A stretch of 64,000 nucleotides of DNA from Bradyrhizobium sp. 200. Lineage in GTDB: Bacteria; Pseudomonadota; Alphaproteobacteria; Rhizobiales; Xanthobacteraceae. The translations under genes were made by a program, and so were the position numbers. A model generated the notes under the pieces. That model ran no database searches. It saw only the letters and a list, made by a program, of their open reading frames with translations, and was not told the DNA's origin. The DNA is taken from the NCBI RefSeq assembly GCF_023100945.1, contig NZ_CP064689.1, positions 1,842,001 to 1,906,000 of the forward strand, written 5' to 3'. Positions 15,691-23,726 of this stretch are shown here, in pieces. Each line of letters opens with the position of its first letter. Within the stretch, counting starts at the first letter, position 1.

Positions 15691-15719
15691 AACGCCCGGT
15701 GACACGGCCACCGGGCGTT
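15691..15719 (-). terminator. Terminator of the 31-aa membrane peptide gene
   Basis: On the minus strand AACGCCCGGTG and CACCGGGCGTT form an 11-bp stem that runs into TTTTCG. It is 25 bases past the stop of the small gene at 15744-15839, which supports that gene being real. Confidence 0.75.
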
Positions 15720-15743
15720 CAGGTCCATCGCTGGACGGGATGA

Positions 15744-15839
15744 CTAGAACACGCCAAGCACAATCGCGCCGACGAAGGCGAGTGCTAGATACGCGGTGAC
15801 AACGCTAAGTCTGCTCACGAGAGGACTTGCGAAATCCAT
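15744..15839 (-). CDS. 31-aa single-pass membrane peptide
   Basis: A 31-codon frame encodes a short N-terminus with Asp2 and Arg9, followed by an uninterrupted hydrophobic helix (VVTAYLALAFVGAIVLGVF) that ends the protein. TAGGGAGC lies at a suitable distance upstream of the ATG, and a strong terminator follows the stop, so it has all the parts of a monocistronic gene. Such single-TM peptides are common in alphaproteobacteria and often unannotated. No function can be assigned. Confidence 0.65.
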   Translation of the reverse strand: MDFASPLVSRLSVVTAYLALAFVGAIVLGVF

Positions 15840-16032
15840 TGGGAAAGCTCCCTAGGTTCACGTCGTGCCCGCAACTAACACTTTAGGTTAGCAAAGCGTT
15901 CCCGGCCCCAAAAGTCAGCGTTGCTGTCCATCCATGGTTCTCCACAGGCGGCAATCCTCAGAAACATGGTAAAAAATTCGTAAAATCAACATGTTGAAGA
16001 GTCTTTAAATAAATTAGTTGAACGTGCGGGCG

Positions 16033-17304
16033 ATGACGCGCGGAGTTCGTTTGTATCTCGTCGGCTCCTTCGTCCTCGTCTCGCTAGCGGGTTGTGGCCG
16101 CGGATTTTTTCAGTCCGCCGAGCGCGAACCGTGGCGTACCGAGGCCGAACTCGCTTGCCTGAAGTCCGGCGCGGTCAAGGAGAGCCCGGAACTGGTCCGG
16201 ATCGACCCGATTTCCGGTCCCGGCGTGTGCGGCGCGGAATATCCGCTGAAAGTGGCGGCGCTCGGCGACAACATCACCAGCTTCGGCTTTGCCGACGAAA
16301 GCCTGCGGCCGCCCGGCAATATCGGCAATCAGCCGCGCTGGCCGATCACGCGCGCCCCGGCGCCAGCTCCGCCCCAAGGAAGCTATCAAGGAAATTATCA
16401 AGGAAGCTATTCCGGAAACTCTTCGGGAGCCTATCCGAATCCGGCGCCGCGCCAGCCGAACTATGTTGCGCCGTCGAACGGCCCGATCTCGCTGTCCGCG
16501 CCGGGCGTGGCCACGCAGGAAGACGACATCGATCTGCCGCCCCAGGGCATGCCGGCATCGCATGACAACGGCTATGTGGCGGCGCCCTCCTATCCGCCCC
16601 GCGACCGCTACCCGGCGCCTTCTTCTGCGCCGTATTCGCAGCCATCCTATTCTTCGCCATCGCCGGCCGCGCCGCGGCTCGGGCCCGCACAGGGCAATTC
16701 CGTCAGCGCCTTCGGGCAGGTCTCGATGAAGCCCGCGGCGACGCTGGCGTGCCCGATCGTCTCGGCGCTCGACCGCTGGCTCAACGATTCCGTGCAGCCG
16801 GCGGCGATGCGCTGGTTCGGCGCGCGCGTCGTCGAGATCAAGCAGATCTCCGCCTATTCCTGCCGCGGCATGAACGGTAATCCGCACGCGCATATTTCCG
16901 AGCACGCCTTCGGCAACGCGCTCGACATCGCGGCCTTCACGCTCGCCGACGGCCGCCGCATCACGGTCAAGGGCGGCTGGCGCGGCATGCCGGAAGAGCA
17001 GGGCTTTCTGCGCGACGTGCAGGCCACTGCCTGTCAGCAGTTCAACACCGTGCTGGCGCCGGGCTCCAATTCCCATCATGAGGATCACATCCACGTCGAC
17101 CTGATGCGGCGCGCTTCGCGGCGCACGATCTGTCAGCCGGCCGCCGTGTCGGGCGATCAGGTCGCCACGCGCGCCGGGCAGCGTATTCCCTACGCGTCAC
17201 GCGATCCCTATTCGACGGGATCGTTCGGAGCCAAGAAGTCGGTGTCGCGCTGGTTCAGGAGCAACAGCAAGGTCAACGAAGAAGACGAGTACGAGGATCA
17301 TTAG
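16033..17304 (+). CDS. Lipoprotein with extensin-like C-terminal domain
   Basis: This gene encodes 423 residues. The N-terminus is a lipoprotein signal with lipobox LAGC (VGSFVLVSLAGCG). A long Pro/Ser/Tyr-rich linker (about 110-225, with repeated GSYQGNYQGSY) leads to an extensin-like C-terminal domain (about 235-370) with SEHAFGNALDIAAF and SHHEDHIHVDL. The His/Asp pattern resembles LAS-type D-Ala-D-Ala peptidases, suggesting zinc binding and action on peptidoglycan. ATG 16033 was preferred over TTG 16018 and GTG 16024 because it gives a compact signal sequence; none has a clear Shine-Dalgarno. The C-terminus ends in an acidic run. Confidence 0.85.
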   Translation: MTRGVRLYLVGSFVLVSLAGCGRGFFQSAEREPWRTEAELACLKSGAVKESPELVRIDPISGPGVCGAEYPLKVAALGDNITSFGFADESLRPPGNIGNQPRWPITRAPAPAPPQGSYQGNYQGSYSGNSSGAYPNPAPRQPNYVAPSNGPISLSAPGVATQEDDIDLPPQGMPASHDNGYVAAPSYPPRDRYPAPSSAPYSQPSYSSPSPAAPRLGPAQGNSVSAFGQVSMKPAATLACPIVSALDRWLNDSVQPAAMRWFGARVVEIKQISAYSCRGMNGNPHAHISEHAFGNALDIAAFTLADGRRITVKGGWRGMPEEQGFLRDVQATACQQFNTVLAPGSNSHHEDHIHVDLMRRASRRTICQPAAVSGDQVATRAGQRIPYASRDPYSTGSFGAKKSVSRWFRSNSKVNEEDEYEDH

Positions 17305-17318
17305 AGTCCGTCGGATTC

Positions 17319-17395
17319 GTAGGATGGGCGGAGCGAAGCGATACCCATCAATCCCGTTCGTGAAGTGATGGGTTTCGCAAGGGCTCAAACCCTAC
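17319..17395. repeat. Palindromic repeat, 'GATGGG...ACCCATCA' family, copy 1
   Basis: The left arm GTAGGATGGGCGGAGCGAAG... with ATACCCATCA faces a right arm TGATGGGTTTCGCAAGG ending in CCCTAC; inner and outer parts are inverted. A related copy lies at 50241-50322. It follows the extensin-like gene and may act in 3' end formation. Confidence 0.75.
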
Positions 17396-17552
17396 GGACA
17401 CCATCCGCCAGGGGATGGAAAGTCCTGCCGCTGTCGGCAAGATTTTCCCACGCGCGGCTCTTTTCGAGAAAGAGGACGCCAGCCTTATCAATCATTTCCG
17501 CGCTGGCATGGTGATTGCTTTCACCCTGAAATTGCCAAGGAAGGGTGTATCC

Positions 17553-18251
17553 ATGACTACGAGTATGGCCGGTGCCGGGAGCTATTTGCGTCCCACGCAA
17601 GCCTATCCATCGAGGACGACATTGACGCCGGCAGATGCGTTGCCGGTGGCCGGCGCAGATACAGGCGCGGCAACAGGAAATGCGAAGCCGGGAATTCCAG
17701 TTTCGGCCTTCAAGGCAATCGACATCAAGGCGCTCGACACATCGGGACTGAAGGCCATCTCGATCAGGGACGTTCCCGAGATTCGCGACCGGATGGCGGC
17801 GAGTTGGCTAACGAAGCAAGCCGCTGACGCACGCGTCTTCACTGACGTGCCCGACAATGCGCCGCAAAATATCTATGCGACCGTCAAGGTCAACGGCAAG
17901 GTCGTTGCCACCCTTTATAACGGCGGTTCTTCGGCGATGACGAACGCCGCCGCGGGGAAGGTCGGAGACCTGCAAGACCCTCCCGGCCTGAGCGGCGGCC
18001 CCGATCTGGCACAATGGCGTGCGGAGCATATCGCAAAGGCCGTCGGCGGCACGGTCGAGAAGGCATCCACGGCGATCACGCAGTCGGCATGGAAACCACG
18101 TCAGACGACGTCGACAGAATATACCCGCGCGCAACTGGACGCGGCCTTCGAAGCCATGATGGCGGAACGACAGACGGCGATCGGGCAGCGGTCTGCGGGC
18201 TATTCAACGCCGCACGAATCCTCCGGCGGTTATACGGACTTCAGCGCCTGA
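17553..18251 (+). CDS. Hypothetical protein, 232 aa
   Basis: The start at MTTSMAGAG follows AAGGAAGGG at about 8 bases. The protein is hydrophilic, with no signal peptide or TM segment. It has a central part DIKALDTSGLKAISIRDVPEIRDRM and a later YATVKVNGKVVATLYNGGSSAM, which looks like a beta-hairpin. The C-terminus is Gln/Thr/Ser rich. I do not recognise a family. The N-terminal low-complexity part (Thr/Ala/Gly) and lack of a signal would suit a secreted effector-like or cytoplasmic protein, but nothing decides. It is convergent with the molybdoenzyme operon. Confidence 0.6.
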   Translation: MTTSMAGAGSYLRPTQAYPSRTTLTPADALPVAGADTGAATGNAKPGIPVSAFKAIDIKALDTSGLKAISIRDVPEIRDRMAASWLTKQAADARVFTDVPDNAPQNIYATVKVNGKVVATLYNGGSSAMTNAAAGKVGDLQDPPGLSGGPDLAQWRAEHIAKAVGGTVEKASTAITQSAWKPRQTTSTEYTRAQLDAAFEAMMAERQTAIGQRSAGYSTPHESSGGYTDFSA

Positions 18252-18289
18252 GGCATCTCCAATCCGGCGATAGCTAATCCACGCCCTGG

Positions 18290-19213
18290 TTACTCCGCCA
18301 GCCGTTCCAGCAAGTCCTGCACGACGCCCTTCGTTAGATCGAGTTTGTAGCCCGTCATCGGCAATGGCTGGGCGCCCGATGTCGCCTGCAGGGCAGCGTC
18401 CGCGATGACAGAGGCGGAGGCTTTCTTGCCTTGCAACGCAGCTTCCACCGCCACGAGGCGCAGCGGCACCGGCGCGATGCCGCCCGCGGTGAGGCGGATG
18501 AACTGGAACGTGCCGTTCTTCACCACGGCACGGGCGCAGATCTCGACCAGCGGCCATTCCGCGTAAGTGCGGCTGATCGCGCGCTTGTAGAGGGCGCGCT
18601 CGCCTTGCAGCGGTGAAGGAAGCTCGATGCTCTTGATCATCTCGCCCGGTTGCAGTGCGTTGTCGGCGGCGCCGTTGGAGCCGTCGCCGAGAAGGTCGCC
18701 GATCGTCAGTCCGCTTCGACGATCGGTGATCACTTTCGCCTCATAGGCGAGCAGCGCGGCCGCCATGGTCGATGGATGCGGCGCCACGCAGGGGCCGAGG
18801 TCGAAGATGACATGATAGAGATGATTGCCAGGTCGCGCCGGACAATCCGACCCGCCCTTCTTGAGACAGGCGAAGTGCGGATTGCGATAGTACCAGCAGC
18901 GCGAACGTTGCGCGAGATTGCCGCCGAGGGTCGCGAGGTGACGGATCTGCGGCGTCGCCAGACCTTGTGCGGATGCCGCAATGCCCGGATACGCCGCGGC
19001 GACGCGCGCATCGCCGGCGATGGCGGCAATGGTGGTGAAGGCGCCGATGCGCAAATTCCCCTCGGTGCCCCAATGCATCCCGATCGTATCTGATGTGGCT
19101 GATATATCGATCAACGGTCCGGCCGAGACGCCGCTGCGGCGCCGCTCGGAGAGATCGGTGCCGGCGGCGCGGAATTCACCCGCCTGCGTGGGTGTCATGG
19201 CAATCGGTGTCAT
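18290..19213 (-). CDS. FAD subunit of a xanthine dehydrogenase-type molybdoenzyme with extra Fe-S cysteines
   Basis: This gene encodes 307 residues. It belongs to the CoxM/XdhB-type FAD-binding family: GAFTTIAAI and LATPQIRHLATLGGNLAQ bind FAD. A segment with Cys106, Cys116, Cys124 and Cys142 (RCWYYRNPHFACLKKGGSDC ... LGPCVAPHPS) matches the pattern of E. coli PaoB/YagS, where four cysteines hold a [4Fe-4S] cluster absent from ordinary family members. The N-terminus is short for the family (the usual first beta-strand with YxRP is missing). The start overlaps the stop of the upstream subunit by four bases. Electrons from the Mo site would pass through Fe-S clusters to this FAD. Confidence 0.85.
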   Translation of the reverse strand: MTPIAMTPTQAGEFRAAGTDLSERRRSGVSAGPLIDISATSDTIGMHWGTEGNLRIGAFTTIAAIAGDARVAAAYPGIAASAQGLATPQIRHLATLGGNLAQRSRCWYYRNPHFACLKKGGSDCPARPGNHLYHVIFDLGPCVAPHPSTMAAALLAYEAKVITDRRSGLTIGDLLGDGSNGAADNALQPGEMIKSIELPSPLQGERALYKRAISRTYAEWPLVEICARAVVKNGTFQFIRLTAGGIAPVPLRLVAVEAALQGKKASASVIADAALQATSGAQPLPMTGYKLDLTKGVVQDLLERLAE

Positions 19214-21900
19214 GCGGCGGCCCTCCCTTTGAGTGCGGCGACGAGACGGTCGGGACGGATCGGTAGTTCGGTCAGCCGAACGCCGGTCGCGTTGTGAATG
19301 GCGTTGGCGACCGCGGGCGAGGTCGGCACGGTTGCGACCTCGCCGATGCCGACGCTGCCGCCGAGTACGTGATCGAAGCCGCCCTGGTCGAAATGCACGT
19401 CGATAACAGGCGTGTCCGCGATTCCCGGAATGCGATAGTCCTCCATGCCGCCGCTGAGCACGTCGCCGGTGCGGGAATCGACCTCGCGCGCTTCATAGAG
19501 CGCGTAGCCGATGCCCTGGATGACAGCGCCGGCCGCCTGGCTTCGCGCCAATGCCGGCGCCACGATCCTGCCGACCGCAATGCCGGTGTAAGCATTGACG
19601 ACGCGCACATGGCCAAGCCAGGTATCGACTTCGACTTCGACGATTTGCACCGAACTCGGCACGCCGGCACCGATCGCAAGGTTGGAGAAGCGTCGCATCA
19701 TCCAGCCGAAGATCATCCCCATGAAGCCGGCCTGCTTGAGCGGTGACTGGACGCCCGGCGCCATCTGCTTGCTGTCTTCCGGCCGCACGCTGGAAGCGGA
19801 GAGGTCGGGCGATGCCGCGAGCATCTCGCGCCACGGCGCGTTGGAGCCGGGGACCGGCTGCCGCCTGGCATTTTGCCGGATCGACGCTTTCAACTGCTCG
19901 ATCGCCAGCAGCATCGGCGGGATCACCGAAGCGGTGACCCGGCTACCGCCCGAGCCCGGTCCTTCCGGCAGCTTTGAATCGCCGATCCGGACTTCTATCT
20001 CATGCGGCTCCAGCCCGAATTCGCGCGCGACCGTATTGGCGATCACGGTGCGGGTGCCGGTGCCGATATCCTGTGTCGCGGTGCTGGCGATCAGGCGTCC
20101 GCCCTTGACAGCCACTTCGACCTTCGAGCCGGGTTGCCACAGATAAAGCCAGTAGCCGGTGGCGACGCCAACGCCGCGGCGATAGCGGCCGCTCTGCGAT
20201 GCCAGCGGTTTTCGGTTGCGCCACACTTCCAGGTCCAAGGCCCAATCGTAGAGCCGCTGGCGGTTGGGATCGGGATCCCAGCGCTTGCGCAGCGCGATCG
20301 GATCGACGTTCATCCGCAGCGCCGCCTCGTCGATCGCCTGCTCCAGCGCAAAGGCCATCGGTGGTCCACCGGGACCGCGGAACGGAGCGCCGGCCGGCAA
20401 ATTGCTGATGACGTCGAAATCGGCCAGCTCCTTGGCTTCCGCCGGATAGATCAGGCGGGCGAGTGTTGCGATGGTGGAATTGGTCGCAGCGCCGGTGTCG
20501 GCATAGGCTGTCAGCGACAGCGCTTTCAATTCGCCTTGCTCGGAAGGCAGCAGCGCGATCCTCATTTCCGCCGCCGGCCGATAGCCGGTGACCGAAAGCT
20601 CCTCGTGCCGGTCATAGGCAATCCTGACCGGCGCCTTGGCTTCACGCGCCAGTTCGATCGCGACGATGGTTTCCATGCCGAGGCTGGCCTTGGAGCCGAA
20701 ACCGCCGCCGACATGATCGGCAATCACACGTACCTTGTCGTGGCCGAGCTTGTAGCGTTTGGCGATCAGCTCCATCAAATGAAACACCGCCTGCGTCGAG
20801 ACATGCACGGTGAGCCGGTCGCCGTCGAAACGCGCCACCGCGGCATGCGGCTCGAGGCAGGCGTGCTGCTGCGTGCCGGTGCGGAAGGTACCCTCCACCA
20901 GCAGCGGATTATTCGCCGCGCGCGCGCCCTCGACCCAGTTCCGCGCCTTCTTCGGCTTTTTGGAAAAAGCAGCCGACGGTCCGCGGATATTGCCTTTCCA
21001 GGAGGCGGGCGCGCCGCCGCCCTCGGAGACGTTGCCCGCCTTCTTGCGCGCGGATTTTTCGAACACGACCGGCGCATCGGCCTTGCGCGCCTCGTCGAGC
21101 CCGATCGCCGACGGCAGGCGTTCGCTGCCGAGTTTGATGGCGGCGATCGCGGCCAGTGCGGTCTTGCGGTCCTTTGCCGCGACGGCCGCGATCGGTTCGC
21201 CGACATAGCGAACGATGCGATCGTCGCGGAGCAGCGAGATCGCTGCGCTCACCCCCGGCATCGCGCGCGCCGGCGCCAGATCGAGTTCACTGATCCGCGC
21301 ATGCGCAAAGGGCGAGCGCAGGATCACGCCTTCGAGCTGGCCGCCATGACGGATGTCGACGGTGTATTTTGCCGAGCCCGTCACCTTGTCGCGCGCTTCC
21401 ATGCGCGGCGGGAGGATGTCGTTGCCGTCAAAGCGGCCGGCACAGGCATCCGCCACGGCACGGAAGATGCCGTCATAGGCGCCGCAGCGGCACAGATGTC
21501 CCGACAGCGCCGCGCCGATTTCCTCGCGCGACGGCACCGCCGTTCCCTTGGCCGCGCGCCAGGAATCGCAAAACGCCGCGGCCTCGACGATGAAACCCGG
21601 CGTGCAGAAGCCGCATTGCAGGGCGTCGTGCGCCATGAACGCCTTCTGCACCGGGTGTAATGCCTTGGCGCCGATGCCCTCGACGGTCGTGACCGACTTG
21701 TTCGCAGCCGCGCCCGCCGGCATCAGGCAGCTCACGGCGGGCTCGCCATCGACCAGCACGGTGCAGGCGCCGCAGACGCCGGCCCCGCACACGAGCTTGG
21801 TGCCGGTGAGATCGAGCGCGTCGCGCATGACGTCGATCAGCAGCGCGTCGGGATCGTCGGGGAGGGGAGCAAGCTTGCCATTGATCGTCATCGTGCTCAT
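19210..21900 (-). CDS. Xanthine dehydrogenase-type fusion: 2Fe-2S subunit plus molybdopterin subunit
   Basis: This gene encodes 896 residues. Residues 1-155 are a CoxS/PaoA-type [2Fe-2S]2 domain with Cys38, 43, 46, 58 (CGAGVCGACTVLVDG) and Cys96, 99, 137, 139 (CGFCTPG, CRCG). Residues from about 165 are the large molybdopterin-cytosine-dinucleotide subunit (EARDKVTGSAKYTVD, FRTGTQQHACLEPH, VGGGFGSKASLGMET, PFRGPGG). It ends with GSVGIGEVATVP, the region holding the conserved catalytic Glu. These parts are normally separate genes. No Tat signal is seen, so the enzyme is probably cytoplasmic. It forms an operon with the FAD subunit and a TetR regulator (four-base overlaps). Substrate class likely aldehyde or N-heterocycle; not determinable. 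Confidence 0.88.
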   Translation of the reverse strand: MSTMTINGKLAPLPDDPDALLIDVMRDALDLTGTKLVCGAGVCGACTVLVDGEPAVSCLMPAGAAANKSVTTVEGIGAKALHPVQKAFMAHDALQCGFCTPGFIVEAAAFCDSWRAAKGTAVPSREEIGAALSGHLCRCGAYDGIFRAVADACAGRFDGNDILPPRMEARDKVTGSAKYTVDIRHGGQLEGVILRSPFAHARISELDLAPARAMPGVSAAISLLRDDRIVRYVGEPIAAVAAKDRKTALAAIAAIKLGSERLPSAIGLDEARKADAPVVFEKSARKKAGNVSEGGGAPASWKGNIRGPSAAFSKKPKKARNWVEGARAANNPLLVEGTFRTGTQQHACLEPHAAVARFDGDRLTVHVSTQAVFHLMELIAKRYKLGHDKVRVIADHVGGGFGSKASLGMETIVAIELAREAKAPVRIAYDRHEELSVTGYRPAAEMRIALLPSEQGELKALSLTAYADTGAATNSTIATLARLIYPAEAKELADFDVISNLPAGAPFRGPGGPPMAFALEQAIDEAALRMNVDPIALRKRWDPDPNRQRLYDWALDLEVWRNRKPLASQSGRYRRGVGVATGYWLYLWQPGSKVEVAVKGGRLIASTATQDIGTGTRTVIANTVAREFGLEPHEIEVRIGDSKLPEGPGSGGSRVTASVIPPMLLAIEQLKASIRQNARRQPVPGSNAPWREMLAASPDLSASSVRPEDSKQMAPGVQSPLKQAGFMGMIFGWMMRRFSNLAIGAGVPSSVQIVEVEVDTWLGHVRVVNAYTGIAVGRIVAPALARSQAAGAVIQGIGYALYEAREVDSRTGDVLSGGMEDYRIPGIADTPVIDVHFDQGGFDHVLGGSVGIGEVATVPTSPAVANAIHNATGVRLTELPIRPDRLVAALKGRAAA

Positions 21901-22571
21901 CTGCGATCTCCAGATTTGCGGGAGGTGGATCGGGGGACTGCTTTCTTCGCAGGCTTCGGTGTGGCGGCGCGCCGCTTCGATGCCGGGCGCACGGCGCCCG
22001 CGATCAGCGTGCGCAACATGATCTCCATATCCTTCAGGAAGGCACCGGCCGGCTGTAGCGCGGGGTAGGCGGATTTCGTGCCGTTGACCGCCATCTCGAC
22101 GTAGCGGGCAAGATCGGGCGGCGTCATGCCGGCGCTCAGCGTCAGGCCCTGCTTGCGGCAGACGCGCGCGATGGTCGCGGCGAGCTGCTCCGCATACAAG
22201 GTGGTGTATTTCTGATAGAGGTCGCGCGCCTGCAGGAGATGTTCGGAGAACAGTTCCTCGACATGGGGCGAGCCGTCGAGCGAGGCAGCCAGTTGCCCGA
22301 GCTTGGCGGTGACGGACGCGACCAGAATATCGGCAAGGCTGCCGCCTTGGTTCTCGGCAGAGGCGGCGGCCGCGATCTCGGCCGCGAGCGCTTCCTCATG
22401 CAGCCGCTCGATGACAGCGCGGAACAGCATTTCCTTGGACTCGAAGTGATGATAGAGCGCCTGCCGCGTCAGGCCGGCCGCCTCCGCCGCCTGCTCGATC
22501 GACGAACGCCGGAAACCCTGCCGGCGAAACACCAGCATCGCGGCATCGAGAATGCGGGTGCGTGGGCCCAT
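21897..22571 (-). CDS. TetR-family regulator of the molybdoenzyme operon
   Basis: This gene encodes 224 residues. The N-terminal helix-turn-helix reads ILDAAMLVFRRQGFRRSSIEQAAEAAG followed by LTRQALYHHFESKEMLFRAV, a standard TetR DNA-binding domain. The C-terminal ligand domain is helical and the tail is basic (KRRAATPKPAKKAVPRSTSRKSGDRR). It is the first gene of the operon and overlaps the next by four bases, so it is likely autoregulatory and controls the enzyme genes. A palindrome immediately upstream of its start is a candidate operator. The inducer is probably the enzyme's substrate. Confidence 0.88.
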   Translation of the reverse strand: MGPRTRILDAAMLVFRRQGFRRSSIEQAAEAAGLTRQALYHHFESKEMLFRAVIERLHEEALAAEIAAAASAENQGGSLADILVASVTAKLGQLAASLDGSPHVEELFSEHLLQARDLYQKYTTLYAEQLAATIARVCRKQGLTLSAGMTPPDLARYVEMAVNGTKSAYPALQPAGAFLKDMEIMLRTLIAGAVRPASKRRAATPKPAKKAVPRSTSRKSGDRR

Positions 22572-22579
22572 TTGACGAT

Positions 22580-22606
22580 TTTGACAAAACTAGAAGAAGT
22601 GTCAAA
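22580..22606. promoter_or_regulatory. Candidate TetR operator and promoter of the molybdoenzyme operon
   Basis: TTTGACA and TGTCAAA form a perfect 7-bp inverted repeat with 13 bases between, centred 22 bases upstream of the tetR start. The minus-strand arm TTTGACA also matches a -35 hexamer, so binding would block RNA polymerase. Confidence 0.55.
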
Positions 22607-22653
22607 TAACGAGATCGCGAACAGGGTCCAGCGCCGCGACGGCAGGCCTGATG

Positions 22654-23004
22654 TCACTGATAGGACGGCACTTTAGGTGTGCGGCATCCATACGGCCCGT
22701 TGCCGTCACGGCCAGCCGTCATGATGTTCGCGTTGAAGAACTGGCCCATCGAGTGCGCGTTCAGAAGCGCATCGAGCGTGTCCTTCGGCAGATCGCAATA
22801 TTGGTGGTAGACCGCGTGGCGCTGGACCAGCATGCGCCGGTTTTCGGTGTCGTAGCAGACCCGGCTGATGACGCTGCTCCGGGTGACGTCCTGACAGTTG
22901 TAGGCCTTGAGGTCGACCGGGCCGCGGTCCTTGACGTCAACGGTTTCGGCTTCCTGCCAGTTGGCAGTGAAGATCAGCGCGAGGATGAAGGCGAGACGGG
23001 TCAT
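22654..23004 (-). CDS. Exported KTSC-domain-like protein
   Basis: This gene encodes 116 residues from MTRLAFILALIF, a short signal peptide or anchor. The mature part has four or more cysteines (YNCQDV, VCYDTE, YCDLPK, YGCRTP) and the segment VYHQYCDLPKDTLDALLNAH ... SMGQFFNANI. That resembles the KTSC domain core (Y-x-x-V/L-P-x-x-x-x-x-x-L-L-x-A-x-S-x-G-x-x-F-N-x-x-I), with the initial lysine-threonine-serine-cysteine region replaced. Upstream in-frame ATG 23016 and TTG 23022 are alternatives; none has a good Shine-Dalgarno. Domain function is unknown. It is a single gene between the TetR operon and a small-peptide gene. Confidence 0.65.
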   Translation of the reverse strand: MTRLAFILALIFTANWQEAETVDVKDRGPVDLKAYNCQDVTRSSVISRVCYDTENRRMLVQRHAVYHQYCDLPKDTLDALLNAHSMGQFFNANIMTAGRDGNGPYGCRTPKVPSYQ

Positions 23005-23222
23005 GGCGTTTTGCATCAGCAAGGGCGCGCGAAAGTCTGCACCTTCAGCGAGGAAGCAGCAACCGCCTGCGTCCTGTCAGGTTACACGAACTTGATCCCG
23101 ACCACGTCACCCTTTTTCCAGGCGACCTTGTACGCCCTGCCGGGCGACGTTCTCTCGGACTACAGTTGAAACTGCGGCCCGGAAGAGGAGAACGCGCTTG
23201 ATTGGTCCGATGAGCCAGGCGG

Positions 23223-23312
23223 TCAACCCGGGTGCAGGAAGAGCGCCAGCAAAAGGATGATGGGCAGCGGAACGCCGACCAGCCAAAAAAGTCCGCTCTT
23301 TATGAATCCCAT
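23223..23312 (-). CDS. 29-aa hydrophobic membrane peptide
   Basis: A 29-codon frame encodes MGFIKSGLFWLVGVPLPIIL followed by LLALFLHPG, one long TM helix kinked at VPLPI. The start follows an excellent Shine-Dalgarno (GGGAGG, six bases before ATG). Small alphaproteobacterial peptides with an IPLPI-type centre are familiar to me but carry no function. It is transcribed away from the TonB receptor, sharing its upstream region. Confidence 0.65.
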   Translation of the reverse strand: MGFIKSGLFWLVGVPLPIILLLALFLHPG

Positions 23313-23559
23313 CTCGGCCTCCCGCCGGTGCACTGAGATTAAGGTCCGCCGCAGGTCAGAACGCTTTGGGCGCGAATTCATGACTCGCGGCCGCGCGATT
23401 TGTTCCACTTCGTTGCCGGTTCCTTGCGGCGCACATGTCACGCGGCACGAACGATGTCGGCCGGTTGCAGCTTCGTCGGGTGGTAGGTGACAACAACGGC
23501 ATCCAACGTACTCGCGCGAAATCCCGCGTCGTGCACCGTCACAACTGGCTGCGTCATTC

Positions 23560-23584
23560 ATTTAGACCCATACTAATTCTAAAT
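23560..23584. promoter_or_regulatory. Iron-box-like inverted repeat 1 upstream of the TonB receptor
   Basis: TTTAGA-N11-TCTAAA, flanked by A and T, forms a palindrome whose spacer ends ATACTAAT. Half-sites match the TTTRGA/TCYAAA halves of the Irr-recognised ICE motif, but the spacing is wider than in the published 17-bp form. Confidence 0.5.
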
Positions 23585-23611
23585 TGCCGTTTGATGACGG
23601 CTGCTCAAGCC

Positions 23612-23636
23612 GTTTGGAGGAATACTAATTCCAAAC
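23612..23636. promoter_or_regulatory. Iron-box-like inverted repeat 2 upstream of the TonB receptor
   Basis: TTTGGA-N11-TCCAAA, flanked by G and C, has the same geometry and the same ATACTAAT core as the first copy, 52 bp (about five helical turns) downstream. Compensating changes (A to G with T to C) keep both palindromes intact, which argues for selection on binding. Confidence 0.55.
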
Positions 23637-23726
23637 GCGTGATTGACGCGTCGTTGTATCCCTCGCGCACTTCATCGCAGTGGTCGCACTTGTTACTGGT
23701 CCCGCGCAAAGCGATGAGGACTGGAA

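Noticed and set aside
20002..21660. 552-codon plus-strand frame inside the molybdoenzyme gene
   Set aside because: It is antisense to a well-marked Fe-S/Mo enzyme; no ribosome-binding site or motif.
23082..23159. Minus-strand stop-to-stop segment encoding GRAYKVAWKKGDVVGIKFV
   Set aside because: It reads like a protein C-terminus but is only 26 codons, has no start and lies between two stops; not enough to call a remnant gene.
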